A stretch of 64,000 nt of DNA from Glutamicibacter sp. B1 (GTDB lineage Bacteria; Actinomycetota; Actinomycetes; Actinomycetales; Micrococcaceae). The notes under the pieces are model-generated. The model worked only from the letters and a program-made list of their open reading frames with translations, was not told where the DNA came from and did no database searches. This document shows, piece by piece, positions 8,858-18,206 of this stretch; position 1 is the stretch's first letter; every line of letters begins with the position of its first letter. The position numbers were made by a program, and so were the translations under genes. The stretch lies in the NCBI RefSeq assembly GCF_039602135.1, contig NZ_CP125942.1, positions 992,001 to 1,056,000 of the forward strand, given 5' to 3'.

Positions 8858-9547
8858 GTGGCTCAAGGCAATGCTTCCAGGTTGTATCTAGCTGCCGTAT
8901 TTTGCCTCGGCGCAGCGAGTTTGGCAGGCTGCAGCGCTGACGAACCTGCACCTGAACCAACGTCAGCGTCGCAGGTGAACATCTCAGCAGACCAGCTGCA
9001 AAAAATTCTTGAAGATTTTTCACAAGAGGATGCGAACGCCAAGGTCATCAGCGATAAGAAGCTGCGCTCCACCATCCCGAAAGCTCAAGAATGGCTTGAA
9101 AATGCGAAGGTCAACCCGAGCAAATGTGGAGTTACCTTTGCTGAACCGGTGGCGGACCAGCTACAAAACTCCACTATGGGTGCCATTGAATCTCAGAACA
9201 ATTACATCACCGTCGCTATATACAAAGACTCGCAACTTTTAGACAAACAATGGGATGCCAAGGCTTCGGCCAACGACCAATGCTCCCGTTATTCAGTGAC
9301 TACGGGCAACGAATCACGGGCTTACCACCTTGCCAAACAGCCAATGGACTCGGTAGCTGACAAGAACGAAAGCTATGTTGTCACTAGTAGTGATGGGAAA
9401 ACGACACAACAACAACTTGTGACACGATCCGCCAGTTCAAACGTGTTGGTAAGTGTTCAAGGAACCACATCAAACGGACAAACGCAGGAACAAGTCAAAG
9501 AGGCCACAGCGAAGATCGATGAGCTATTCAACAAGTTGCACGGTTAG
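8858..9547 (+). CDS. Lipoprotein, first of three tandem paralogues
   Basis: 229 residues with a lipoprotein signal peptide ending LAGC, then a Pro/Ser/Thr linker and an extracellular domain. Shared landmarks with the next two genes: a helix ISADQLQKILEDF, a KVISDKKLRSTIPKAQEWLENAKV segment, a first Cys in VNPSKCG and a second Cys in NDQCSRYSV. The two Cys outside the lipobox probably form a disulfide. The layout resembles actinobacterial secreted sensor-domain lipoproteins (PknH-extracellular or DUF5642 type), but this is only a resemblance. The start is GTG 8858 with GGATAGGAA upstream. Function unknown. Confidence 0.75.
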   Translation: MAQGNASRLYLAAVFCLGAASLAGCSADEPAPEPTSASQVNISADQLQKILEDFSQEDANAKVISDKKLRSTIPKAQEWLENAKVNPSKCGVTFAEPVADQLQNSTMGAIESQNNYITVAIYKDSQLLDKQWDAKASANDQCSRYSVTTGNESRAYHLAKQPMDSVADKNESYVVTSSDGKTTQQQLVTRSASSNVLVSVQGTTSNGQTQEQVKEATAKIDELFNKLHG

Positions 9548-9600
9548 ATTTGCGGTCTGATTCTCGGCTATCTGCTTCAGCGACAATTAAGGAAACCTTC

Positions 9601-10350
9601 ATGACCAAGCGTCCACTTCTTTGGGCGTTGCCGTTGATGGCATCGCTGGCGCTAGCTGGCTGCTCTGCACAAACGACCGATCCAGTTCCAACTTCTTCCG
9701 AGTCTGAGAACGTGTCACAGAACCAAAGTGGCACCGCCGAGCAAATCACTGGAAAAACTCTTTCGGCGGAACAAGTGGAAAGCATTGCTGCGAATTTGCT
9801 CGAGGGAGAACCCTCAGTGCAAGTCATCAACAATGAGCAGATGCAGCCTCAACTTTCCGCTGCGAAAGATGCGCAGTTGCCCCAAGGGATCAAGCCCGAG
9901 AAGTGTGCGGAACTGAACGAAAAGTACACGGTTTCTGACCTGACTGGCTCGGTCGCTGCCACCTCGACGAGTAGTTCTGACCAAATGGGTAAAGTCGTGC
10001 AAATTTTCTCATTGACTGATGAAGGCACTCGAAAGAAAGTTCAGGATGCCTTGGGACTTGATGACCTTGAAGGGTGCGAGACGGTCACCATAGAGCAAGG
10101 TGATACGGACATTAAAGCGCAGCGTCAGATCTTGCCACTGGACGTCAAAGCCGAAAAGGCATTGACTATGTCCACCATCATGGACGCGGGCGGCGGACAA
10201 AACTTAAGCTCTGTGGCGGTGCAAGCCCTGGATGGAAACAACTTCGTATTAGTCACCTTGCAGACCGGCTCACTGGAACCTGCCGAATTGGCAGCTCAGG
10301 CTGTGGAGCTTACGGATAAAGCGTTTGATGAAATCAAATCGGCGCAATAG
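9601..10350 (+). CDS. Lipoprotein, second of three tandem paralogues
   Basis: 249-residue predicted lipoprotein (MTKRPLLWALPLMASLALAGC, then a Ser-rich linker). The domain follows the same plan as its neighbours: LSAEQVESIAANLL, QVINNEQMQPQLSAAKDAQL, IKPEKCAELN with the first Cys and LDDLEGCETVTI with the second. It is closer to the third copy than to the first. ATG 9601 is preceded by AAGGAAA; an in-frame upstream TTG would only lengthen the cytosolic end. The domain function is not known; it is probably anchored on the outer face of the membrane. Confidence 0.75.
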   Translation: MTKRPLLWALPLMASLALAGCSAQTTDPVPTSSESENVSQNQSGTAEQITGKTLSAEQVESIAANLLEGEPSVQVINNEQMQPQLSAAKDAQLPQGIKPEKCAELNEKYTVSDLTGSVAATSTSSSDQMGKVVQIFSLTDEGTRKKVQDALGLDDLEGCETVTIEQGDTDIKAQRQILPLDVKAEKALTMSTIMDAGGGQNLSSVAVQALDGNNFVLVTLQTGSLEPAELAAQAVELTDKAFDEIKSAQ

Positions 10351-10427
10351 TTCTTGTATGAGCTTTTATTTCGAACGTGTTGTGTAATACTAGATTAGTC
10401 TTTCATCACCGATCTGAGGATTACATC

Positions 10428-11171
10428 ATGAAGAAGCAAGCTTTTTGGGTACTGCCCATCGCAGCCGCACTGGCCCTGAGCGGTTGTGGCAGTTCCGGAA
10501 ATGAAACCACTGGCGCTTCCGAGAATTCGGGTGCTGCACAAGAACAGTCCGCGGGAACCCCGGCTCTCACGGCGGAGCAGGCCGCTTCGGTAGTGAAGTC
10601 GCTGGTCGGCGATGACTCCAAGGCGCAGGTTCTCGACGGTGACACGATCAAGGCATCGCTGCCTGAATCGAAGAAGGTGCTTGAGCAGATGGAAATCAAG
10701 CCTGAAAAGTGCGCCGAGCTAGTCACGCAGCAGGGGACTGAGGACCTCGACGGTACCAACATGGCAGTAGCAGTCGTGCCGGGTGACAGCCTAGAAACGA
10801 CAACCTACTCGGTTGTCGGATACGAAGATTCGGCAAAGCTTGAGAAGGCCAAAACTGCGATCGAAAAGAAGGACCTACAGGGCTGCGACAAATTCTCGAT
10901 GTCGATGTCAGGGCAGGAAATCTCGGCATCAGCCAAGATCTTGGACGCGAACTCCGACGCTGATTCGACCGTCGCTACCCAGACCAGCATGACCGTGAAC
11001 GGAACTGATGTTCCTGGTGGGTCGTACCAGGTCCAGGGACTGGTAGGTTCTAACGCTGTGGTGGTTGCCTACACCGGTGGAACTGAAGAAAAAGCTGAAG
11101 GCGAAGTCATTGATCAGCTCATTGAAGAACTGAACAAGGCTGTTGCTGAGGTCAAGTCTGCCGCCAAGTAA
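10428..11171 (+). CDS. Lipoprotein, third of three tandem paralogues
   Basis: 247-residue predicted lipoprotein (MKKQAFWVLPIAAALALSGC). It repeats the family plan: LTAEQAASVVKSLVGDDSKAQVLDGDTIKASLP, then MEIKPEKCAELV (Cys 1), KKDLQGCDKFSM (Cys 2) and a C-terminal half predicted as beta strands. ATG 10428 has GAGGAT upstream. A separate promoter before it is possible (TTGTGTAATACTAGATTAG region near 10380-10397). A terminator follows at 11189. Function unknown. Confidence 0.75.
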   Translation: MKKQAFWVLPIAAALALSGCGSSGNETTGASENSGAAQEQSAGTPALTAEQAASVVKSLVGDDSKAQVLDGDTIKASLPESKKVLEQMEIKPEKCAELVTQQGTEDLDGTNMAVAVVPGDSLETTTYSVVGYEDSAKLEKAKTAIEKKDLQGCDKFSMSMSGQEISASAKILDANSDADSTVATQTSMTVNGTDVPGGSYQVQGLVGSNAVVVAYTGGTEEKAEGEVIDQLIEELNKAVAEVKSAAK

Positions 11172-11188
11172 ATTCCGGCAGCGTTGCT

Positions 11189-11227
11189 GGCTCTTCACCG
11201 ACCCGAATTGCGGACCGGTGGAGAGCC
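11189..11227 (+). terminator. Terminator after the lipoprotein cluster
   Basis: Inverted repeat GGCTCTTCACCG / CGGTGGAGAGCC (one G-T pair) with a 15-nt GC-rich loop, followed by an AT-rich segment. Confidence 0.6.
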
Positions 11228-11290
11228 ATCAATATTTAAAAGTTTGATGAAGGGTTCCCAACTCGACACGAAGCATGGCATCCTCAGTAA

Positions 11291-12463
11291 ATGACTGTGG
11301 AGTACCGTGGCCCCGAGGCATTGATTCAGGCCGCTTTGACCGCGGGGGAAGATCCCTCGGCCAAGGCGCGTAGTCTCAAAGCGCTACATCAAAGTTGGGC
11401 GCAAGGAACTCGTATTCCCACCGTGGTCCGCCCTGTTGTAGCTCGGTCTTGGTCTCGTGCAGGTGCTTTGGAAAAAGATATCGTCCCACTTGACGCGTCC
11501 TCCATACGAGAGTTGCGTGAGTCGAATCAGGAACTGAGCAACCTCGTTGATTTGTTTAAGGATCGGCTGTTGTCCTTGGCAACGCAAGCAGGGAACCAGT
11601 TAGTCATATCTGATGCGCAAGGATACGTTTTGTGGGTTCTGGGACCTTCAACTGTTCGACGTCGAAGCGATGGCATAGGTTTCGTGACTGGCGCGCGCTG
11701 GCGAGAAAGTGACGTTGGAACTAACGGAATTGGCGCGGCGATGGCTGAGAAAGTCCCGGTGCAAATCTTCGGCCCCGAACACGCTCGTGAAGAACAACAT
11801 TCGTGGGTATGTACCTCCGCTCCAGTCATTAATCCGGCGACAGCTTCCTTGATCGGGGCAATCACTTTGGCCGGCTCCTTTAGAACAGCCCACCCTCATT
11901 CTCTTGCGCTGGTCTCATCAGTGGCCCGTGAAGCCGAAACACACCTACGCGCTAATCATGCGTTGAGGATGCAACGCTTGGAACTGACGAACCAACTGCC
12001 AGAAGAAGAGTTCATCTTAGTGGATTCACAAGGATCGGTGGCTGCCAGTCGAGGGTTCAGCGTGAGCGAGCGAATCAGCCTTCCTGTGGGCCTAGAAGAA
12101 GGTCGCTCATGGATTAGTGGCTTCGGTTCCTTTAATGTTCGGCAAGTCCCTGGTGGTTGGATACTCACGAGAACTCATGAGCACCTGAAATTGGAGGTAA
12201 CCTCCGGTTCCTTGCGTCAGATCATGGTGCACTCGGCTGGCGAAACCACGCAGATCGCATTGAGCGAAAAGCATTGGCAGATTCTTGAGTTACTGGTTGA
12301 GCATCCAGCGGGACTAACGACCGATGAACTGAGATCACTTTGGCCAGCAATGACTCCACAGGTGACAATTCGCGCTGAACTTTCACGCCTGCGTTCCAAG
12401 TTACCTGGAATGATTGCATCGCGACCATATCGACTCGTCGTCCCAGTATTCCGGGGCAATTAG
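11291..12463 (+). CDS. GAF-domain transcriptional regulator (AcoR-like, non-sigma54)
   Basis: 390-residue regulator. The N-terminal part has the AcoR-type RPVVARSWSRA motif followed by a GAF sensing domain (SDAQGYVLWVLG, GIGFVTGARWRESDVGTNGIG, HSWVCTSAPV). There is no AAA+ sigma54-activator domain. Instead the C-terminus (IALSEKHWQILELLVEHPAGLTTDELRSLW) looks like a winged helix-turn-helix. In actinobacteria such proteins often stand beside alcohol/aldehyde dehydrogenase or monooxygenase genes. It lies 120 bp upstream of the flavin monooxygenase in the same orientation and probably controls it. The ATG lacks an obvious ribosome site. Confidence 0.8.
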   Translation: MTVEYRGPEALIQAALTAGEDPSAKARSLKALHQSWAQGTRIPTVVRPVVARSWSRAGALEKDIVPLDASSIRELRESNQELSNLVDLFKDRLLSLATQAGNQLVISDAQGYVLWVLGPSTVRRRSDGIGFVTGARWRESDVGTNGIGAAMAEKVPVQIFGPEHAREEQHSWVCTSAPVINPATASLIGAITLAGSFRTAHPHSLALVSSVAREAETHLRANHALRMQRLELTNQLPEEEFILVDSQGSVAASRGFSVSERISLPVGLEEGRSWISGFGSFNVRQVPGGWILTRTHEHLKLEVTSGSLRQIMVHSAGETTQIALSEKHWQILELLVEHPAGLTTDELRSLWPAMTPQVTIRAELSRLRSKLPGMIASRPYRLVVPVFRGN

Positions 12464-12485
12464 GCCGCGATCTAGCGTTCACCGA

Positions 12486-12501
12486 TGCAACCTTTTGCAA
12501 C
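12486..12501. promoter_or_regulatory. Direct repeat TGCAAC x2 upstream of the monooxygenase
   Basis: TGCAAC at 12486-12491 and again at 12496-12501, centres 10 bp apart (one helical turn), in the gap between the GAF regulator and the monooxygenase. It could be a regulator-binding site; no experimental family consensus is known to me. Confidence 0.25.
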
Positions 12502-12586
12502 GGTTTCATTTTGTGATCCAAGTCATATTCTTGTTTCACGGCGGCCATCAGAACCGCATTTTCAGGACTTCCGATGAAATGAAGTG

Positions 12587-14383
12587 ATGAGTATGTCAAG
12601 CAATGAAGCACTGACTCAAGCCCAGCAATGGAGCCAGGCCCTAGAACAGGCGCTGAGCGAAGGGGATATCCCAAGCGCCATGCAACTGTTTGGGGAAGAA
12701 TCTTTCTGGCGTGACCTCACCGCGCTGACATGGAACCTGCACACCAGTGAGGGGCGGGAAGACATTGGCAACATGCTCCTTGGTGTGGACCGTGGAGCAT
12801 GGCCACGCAACATCAACGTCACCAGCGCCAATGAAGTCGACGGAGTCATCGAGGCTTGGTACACTTTCGAGAACGACGCGATTCAAGGTCTGGGGCTCTT
12901 TCGCCTCCGTGACGGACTGTGCTGGACAATACTCAGCACTGCACAGTCACTGCGTGAATTCCCTGAACCGGCGGGAAGGCTGCGTGAACTGGGCGCTGAA
13001 CACGGCTCATCAATGAGCAAAGAAAATTGGTTGGACCGTCGCGTGGCCCAGCAGCAGTCCCTAGGCATCACCGAACAGCCGTATACCCTGATCATCGGTG
13101 GAGGCCAGGGTGGCATCGGACTCGCTGCGCGGCTCAAGCGCATGGGCGTGCCAGGGCTCGTGATTGACAAGCATCCCCGTCCCGGAGACCAATGGCGCTC
13201 ACGCTATCACTCCCTAGCGTTGCATGACCCGGTCTGGTACGACCACATGCCATATATCGACTTCCCTGATCACTGGCCAGTTTTCACACCAAAAGACAAA
13301 ATGGGCGACTGGCTGGAAAGCTACACCAAACTCATGGAGCTGGACTATTGGTCCTTGACCGAAGCCACCAGCGCACGCCAAGACCCAGACGGTGAGGGGT
13401 GGGTTGTTGAAGTAGTTCGTGATGGCGTGCCGTTGACTTTGCGTCCGACCCAATTAGTGCTGGCCACTGGAATGTCAGGTATTCCGAACATTCCGAAGTA
13501 TCCAGGTGCCGACATTTTTGAGGGGGAACAAAACCACTCGTCGACTCACCCTGGCGGAGAACACTATGCCGGGAAAAAGGTAGTGGTGATTGGCGCCAAT
13601 AACTCTGCCCACGATATCTGCGCGGACCTAGTGCAAAATGGCGCCAACCCAACGATGATTCAGCGTTCAAGCACTCATATCGTGAAGTCAGAATCGCTAA
13701 TGAAACACGTGCTCGGTGGGCTGTACTCAGAAGAAGCCTTGGCCGCAGGCATCGACCATAACAAGGCAGATCTGATTTTCGCTTCAATCCCATACAAAGT
13801 GTTGCCCGAATTCCATAAACCAGCCTTCGCCAAGATTCGAGAACTTGATGCAGACTTCTACAAGTCCTTAGAAGATGCGGGATTTGACCTGGACTTCGGT
13901 GATGATGATTCCGGCCTGTTCCTGAAGTATCTACGCCGCGGCTCTGGCTACTACATCAATATTGGCGCCAGTGAACTGGTTGCCGATGGCTCTATCGCGC
14001 TGGCCAAAGGCGAAGTTTCTCATCTGACAAAGAATTCGGTCGTCTTGGCCGATGGTACTGAACTTCCCGCCGATGCGGTGGTATACGCTACCGGCTACGG
14101 ATCGATGAATGGCTGGGCCGCCAAACTCATCTCCCAAGAAGTTGCTGACGCTGTGGGTAAATGCTGGGGCCTTGGCTCTGAAACTACGAAAGACCCAGGA
14201 CCATGGCAGGGCGAACTGCGCAACATGTGGAAGCCGACCAAGGTGAAGAACCTCTGGTTCCATGGTGGAAACCTGCACCAGTCACGGCACTACTCAAAGT
14301 ATCTGGGCCTGCAGCTCAAGGCTCGTTACGAAGGATTGGAGACACCGGTGTACGCGCTCGCCGAGACCTATCATCAGTCCTAA
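12587..14383 (+). CDS. Flavin-dependent monooxygenase with N-terminal SnoaL-like domain
   Basis: About 598 residues. Residues 1-140 resemble a SnoaL/NTF2-like domain. Then comes a class B flavin monooxygenase core: FAD site IIGGGQGGIGLAARLKRMG near residue 168, NADPH site VVIGANNSAHDICADLVQNG near 335, and a late ATGYG motif (VYATGYGSMNG). Such NAD(P)/FAD oxidoreductases hydroxylate or oxidise small organics; the substrate is unknown. GTG 12584, ATG 12587 and ATG 12593 are all in frame with weak ribosome sites, so the exact start is open. A strong terminator follows. Confidence 0.87.
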   Translation: MSMSSNEALTQAQQWSQALEQALSEGDIPSAMQLFGEESFWRDLTALTWNLHTSEGREDIGNMLLGVDRGAWPRNINVTSANEVDGVIEAWYTFENDAIQGLGLFRLRDGLCWTILSTAQSLREFPEPAGRLRELGAEHGSSMSKENWLDRRVAQQQSLGITEQPYTLIIGGGQGGIGLAARLKRMGVPGLVIDKHPRPGDQWRSRYHSLALHDPVWYDHMPYIDFPDHWPVFTPKDKMGDWLESYTKLMELDYWSLTEATSARQDPDGEGWVVEVVRDGVPLTLRPTQLVLATGMSGIPNIPKYPGADIFEGEQNHSSTHPGGEHYAGKKVVVIGANNSAHDICADLVQNGANPTMIQRSSTHIVKSESLMKHVLGGLYSEEALAAGIDHNKADLIFASIPYKVLPEFHKPAFAKIRELDADFYKSLEDAGFDLDFGDDDSGLFLKYLRRGSGYYINIGASELVADGSIALAKGEVSHLTKNSVVLADGTELPADAVVYATGYGSMNGWAAKLISQEVADAVGKCWGLGSETTKDPGPWQGELRNMWKPTKVKNLWFHGGNLHQSRHYSKYLGLQLKARYEGLETPVYALAETYHQS

Positions 14384-14412
14384 AATCACGGTAGTGTAGC
14401 TTTCAATCCGCA

Positions 14413-14452
14413 TCGGGTCGGGAAGATCAATTATGCTGATCTTCCCGACCGA
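14413..14452 (+). terminator. Strong terminator after the flavin monooxygenase
   Basis: Inverted repeat TCGGGTCGGGAAGATCA / TGATCTTCCCGACCGA with a 7-nt loop, followed by ATTTTATTTG. Classic intrinsic terminator form. Confidence 0.85.
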
Positions 14453-14581
14453 ATTTTATTTGCTCTATTTTGCAACACGGGCTAGCTCATAGCCCTTGAA
14501 TTTATTGGGAAGTGGCCCGAAGCGGTAGCATTGGAATTGGTCGACTTTTCGGCCAAAAACCCTTTTGATTTTGCATAGCTA

Positions 14582-14613
14582 GTCGGCACCGAAAAACACT
14601 TTCGGAGTCCGAC
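14582..14613 (+). promoter_or_regulatory. Hairpin in the proS leader
   Basis: GTCGG-CA-CCGA pairs with TCGG-AGT-CCGAC across a 9-nt loop, giving a stem with a small internal loop that ends 22 bp before the proS start. A second small hairpin (GGGCT/AGCCC, near 14480-14496) lies further upstream. It may be a translational control element of proS; it does not match a T-box by eye. Confidence 0.3.
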
Positions 14614-14635
14614 GGACGGAATAGGACGCCCCCGA

Positions 14636-16423
14636 GTGGTTTTGAAGCTTTCCACTACCTTCTTGCGCACCTTGCGTGAAGATCCGGTTGACGCCGAAGT
14701 CGCCAGCCACAAGCTGTTGGTACGCGCCGGTTACATCCGCCGTGCAGCCCCAGGTATTTACACTTGGTTGCCGCTGGGTTTGAAGGTCCTTGCGCGCGTT
14801 GAAGCTATTGTGCGTGAGGAAATGAACGCCATCGGTGGTCAGGAAGTGCACTTCCCGGCGCTGCTGCCACGTGAACCATATGAGCAGACAGGCCGTTGGA
14901 CTGAGTACGGTGAAGGCCTGTTCCGTCTGAAGGACCGTAAAGAGGCCGACTACCTCTTGGCACCGACCCACGAGGAAATGTTCACTCTTCTGGTCAAGGA
15001 CTTGTACAACTCGTACAAGGATCTACCGGTTTACCTTTACCAGATCCAGAACAAGTACCGTGACGAAGCACGCCCGCGCGCTGGCCTGCTACGTGGCCGC
15101 GAATTCATCATGAAGGATTCCTACTCCTTCAACATTGATGACGCCGGCCTGGACGAAGCCTACATGGCTCACCGCGGTGCCTACCTGAAGATCTTTGAGC
15201 GCCTGGGACTGGAAGTTGTTCCGGTATTCGCACAGGCAGGTGCCATGGGTGGCTCGAAGTCCGAAGAGTTCTTGCACCCTACCGCCATTGGTGAGGACAC
15301 CTTCGTTCGTTCGCCAGGCGGGTACGCTGCCAACGTTGAAGCTGTCACCACCGTGGTTCCGGACGACATCGATTACACCGATGCTCCGGCTTTCGAGGTT
15401 GTCGAAACCCCGAACACCCCAACCATCGATTCCCTGGTTGCGGCCGCTAACGAACTGCGTCCACGTCAGGACCGTGCTTGGGAAGCCAAGGACACCCTGA
15501 AAAACGTGGTGCTGGCGATCATTGATCCAGAAGGCAACCGCCACCTGGTGATCCTGGGTGTTCCAGGCGACCGACAGGTAGATGAGAAGCGTCTCGAAGC
15601 CACCATCGGTGTTGCGCTGGGCATCAATGGTGAAGTTGCCGTGGAGCAGGCTACCGCGGAAGACCTGAAGAGCCACCCTGAGATTGTGACCGGATACCTC
15701 GGCCCGGCTCTTGGCCTAGACCAGCAGCTACTGGGCAAGGACACCGAGGGTGGTATTACCTACCTGGTTGATCCACGGATCGTTTCCGGAAGCACTTGGA
15801 TTACCGGCGCAAACGAACAGGGCAAGCACGTCTTTGGTCTGGTCGCCGGTCGCGACTTCACCTTTGACGGCACGATTGAAGCGGTCAACGTTCTCGAAGG
15901 TGATCCAGCACCGGATGGCTCCGGTCCATTGCGCACCGAGCGCGGCATCGAAATGGGTCACATCTTCCAGCTCGGCCGTAAATACGCTGAGGCGCTGGAT
16001 CTGAAGGTCCTAGACCAGAATGGCAAACTGCAGGTTGTCACCATGGGCTCCTACGGTATCGGTGTTACCCGAGCCGTGGCCGCTTTGGCAGAGGCCTACC
16101 ATGACGAAAACGGTCTGGCTTGGCCTAAGCAGATCGCTCCTGCGGACGTACACATTGTGGTCACCGGCAAGGGCGAAGAAATGCTTGAAGCCGCACTGAA
16201 GCTGGCTTCAGAACTTGAAGCAGCTGGTCAGGAAGTCATCCTGGATGACCGTCCAAAGCTCTCTGCTGGCGTGAAGTTCTCCGATGCTGAGCTGATTGGC
16301 ATTCCAACCATCGTTGTTGTTGGCCGTGGCTTGGCTGATGGCGTAGTTGAGGTCAAGGACCGGGCAACTGGCGAACGTCGTGACGTGAAGGTCGAAGATG
16401 TTGTTGCTGAACTGACTGCCTAA
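14636..16423 (+). CDS. proS: Prolyl-tRNA synthetase ProS
   Basis: Class II aminoacyl-tRNA synthetase, 595 residues, bacterial-type with an inserted editing domain. Motifs: the N-terminal [14 protein letters not shown], motif 2 region [27 protein letters not shown], an editing (YbaK-like) insertion around residues 230-380, motif 3 [15 protein letters not shown], and the C-terminal anticodon-binding domain ([23 protein letters not shown]). GTG 14636 agrees with relatives that start MVL-(R/K)-LS; no clear ribosome site is present, and the leader looks structured. Confidence 0.96.
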   Translation: MVLKLSTTFLRTLREDPVDAEVASHKLLVRAGYIRRAAPGIYTWLPLGLKVLARVEAIVREEMNAIGGQEVHFPALLPREPYEQTGRWTEYGEGLFRLKDRKEADYLLAPTHEEMFTLLVKDLYNSYKDLPVYLYQIQNKYRDEARPRAGLLRGREFIMKDSYSFNIDDAGLDEAYMAHRGAYLKIFERLGLEVVPVFAQAGAMGGSKSEEFLHPTAIGEDTFVRSPGGYAANVEAVTTVVPDDIDYTDAPAFEVVETPNTPTIDSLVAAANELRPRQDRAWEAKDTLKNVVLAIIDPEGNRHLVILGVPGDRQVDEKRLEATIGVALGINGEVAVEQATAEDLKSHPEIVTGYLGPALGLDQQLLGKDTEGGITYLVDPRIVSGSTWITGANEQGKHVFGLVAGRDFTFDGTIEAVNVLEGDPAPDGSGPLRTERGIEMGHIFQLGRKYAEALDLKVLDQNGKLQVVTMGSYGIGVTRAVAALAEAYHDENGLAWPKQIAPADVHIVVTGKGEEMLEAALKLASELEAAGQEVILDDRPKLSAGVKFSDAELIGIPTIVVVGRGLADGVVEVKDRATGERRDVKVEDVVAELTA

Positions 16424-16458
16424 GGGCAACAAGAATAACTAAATAGGGGAGTAGCGCG

Positions 16459-17271
16459 GTGCAAGAAATTCTGGAATTCCTGTCCGTCAACGGTGAACCC
16501 GTATCAATCTGGCCCTTGGTCCTGCTGTTGCTAGCAGCGTTGGGCGCAGGATGGATCGATGCTGTTGTTGGCGGCGGAGGACTGATTCAGTTGCCCGCGC
16601 TACTTCTTTTCCCTGGCATCACGCCGGTGCAAGCGCTGGCTACCAATAAGTTGGGGTCAATTTTTGGCACCACTACCAGTGCCATCACGTATTATCGGCG
16701 AACTAGCCCAGACTTGAAGACGGCCATACCTATGGCGCTGACGGCGCTAGTCGGGGCCTTTAGCGGCGCAGCACTAGCAACTGTGTTACCGTCCGAAGCG
16801 ATCAAGCCGATCATCATTGCAGCGTTGATTGCAGTATTGCTTTTTACGATCTTTAAACCCAAGGCAGGGGAGCTCTCCCGCCTGCGCTACACCGGCCACC
16901 AGCATTACCTCAGGGCCATCATGATCGGTTTAATCATTGGTGGCTACGACGGCATGGTCGGCCCGGGCACTGGATCATTCTTGATCATCGCCATGGTCAC
17001 CGTGCTTGGTTACAACTTCTTGCAGTCATCGGCGAAGGCTAAGATCGTTAATCTGTGCACGAACCTTGGTGCACTATTACTTTTTGTTCCTACTGGCCAC
17101 GTGCTCATCGGACTAGGGCTGGCCATGGGCGTTATGAACATGATCGGTGGCTACCTTGGAGCGCGCATGGCCATCTCTAAGGGCAACGCTTTCATCCGAA
17201 TCGTATTTGTTGTTGTCGTCAGCGCGCTCATCATCAAGCTCGGCGCAGACATGATTTTGGCCGATCGGTAA
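16459..17271 (+). CDS. TauE/SafE-family sulfite exporter-like membrane protein
   Basis: 270-residue membrane protein with about eight helices. It has the TauE/SafE (DUF81) hallmarks: GWIDAVVGGGGLIQLPALLL near the N-terminus and the second-half repeat GLIIGGYDGMVGPGTGSFLIIAMV. The family exports sulfite, sulfoacetate or other organic anions; the substrate here is unknown. GTG 16459 has AGGGGAG upstream, 35 bp after proS, so the two may be co-transcribed. Confidence 0.88.
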   Translation: MQEILEFLSVNGEPVSIWPLVLLLLAALGAGWIDAVVGGGGLIQLPALLLFPGITPVQALATNKLGSIFGTTTSAITYYRRTSPDLKTAIPMALTALVGAFSGAALATVLPSEAIKPIIIAALIAVLLFTIFKPKAGELSRLRYTGHQHYLRAIMIGLIIGGYDGMVGPGTGSFLIIAMVTVLGYNFLQSSAKAKIVNLCTNLGALLLFVPTGHVLIGLGLAMGVMNMIGGYLGARMAISKGNAFIRIVFVVVVSALIIKLGADMILADR

Positions 17272-17289
17272 ATTTTCGCAGTTTCAACC

Positions 17290-17736
17290 CTAAAAGGTTT
17301 TTGCGCTGGAGGCCTCCACTGTTGTGTAGCCCGCGTGGTGCTTCACCTGTTGTGGGGCAATAGCGTGCACTACGGAGCTAGAGGACATCTGGTCAATACG
17401 GAAGGTGAGAAAACTCGTCCGTGATGCCAAGCGGTACAGTTCCCCGATACTGGTTTCCTGCGGCAAAGGTTCAACCACTTGCAAGGCCGTGCAACCAATG
17501 GAAACGTGCATGAACCACAGGTGACCATGCACTGGGTCAATGGTCGTGACAAGTACCGGAGGCTGATGTGCAGCGACCAGAGACATGACGTCACTGAGCC
17601 GTTCATCTGGCTGGGCGATGACGATGGGCATTCCTTGGGTCCACCCATGGGCGCTGAGTTGGGCACGGCCTTGTCTGGAATTAATGATCTCGCTGACTAG
17701 TTCCGCTATTTTAGATCGGACAAATCGACCTGGCAT
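17290..17736 (-). CDS. Unrecognised 148-residue protein
   Basis: No family recognised. The gene is credible because a near-perfect Shine-Dalgarno AGGAGG stands eight bases before the ATG and coding runs uninterrupted. The protein is soluble with mixed alpha/beta character, has a basic first helix (RFVRSKIAELVSEIIN), no signal peptide, and one Cys in IGCTALQVVEPLPQ. A central hydrophobic strand (PPVLVTTIDPVHGHLWFMHVSI) suggests a small sensory or binding fold. It converges with the TauE-type gene with 18 bp between the stop codons. Confidence 0.6.
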   Translation of the reverse strand: MPGRFVRSKIAELVSEIINSRQGRAQLSAHGWTQGMPIVIAQPDERLSDVMSLVAAHQPPVLVTTIDPVHGHLWFMHVSIGCTALQVVEPLPQETSIGELYRLASRTSFLTFRIDQMSSSSVVHAIAPQQVKHHAGYTTVEASSAKTF

Positions 17737-18206
17737 TATCCATCCTCCTGTGTACGAAGTTGTAACGAGTGTCTGGATCCCCTGTGAGCGCTATGATTCG
17801 GACTGATTCTCTCCGGATAATGCGCCGGATAATTCTGAGATCTAATCACTAATCGTTGACTCTTCCCCTCACCATAGCCGTTATGGCAGTGAATAGCGAG
17901 AGGGAGATAGGCGCTAATGTAATTGCAACGTTTAGTCTACTGGCATAAATATGGGCTGGATGAGGCTGCCCTTGAGTTGATCCGCAAGTAGGAGTCCGAG
18001 AAACCTCGGTTTGACCTGAACAATTAAACTCAGGCGTGGTTCATGCTGGGCCTTGAAATGTGTGTAATTGGTTATCCTGCAAATGGATAAGTGGATGCAG
18101 AATTCAGGTGAGGGAATTGTTGATCATTGCAACAAAAAATTCTGTTGTGATTAGTTCGTGATACGGGTGCGGTGAATATTCGAGAGTGAATTTCTTCCGC
18201 GGCTTA
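17737..18206. other. 470-bp intergenic stretch, mostly featureless
   Basis: No gene of normal length. On the plus strand 17923-17991 reads as a coding-like stretch (QRLVYWHKYGLDEAALELI) that runs into a TAG, then continues in frame for twelve more residues to a TAA at 18025. This may be the debris of a former gene or chance. No terminator or clear promoter seen. Confidence 0.35.

Noticed and set aside
14460..14636. T-box riboswitch upstream of proS
   Set aside because: No T-box sequence (TGGN antiterminator bulge) or specifier-loop arrangement could be identified.
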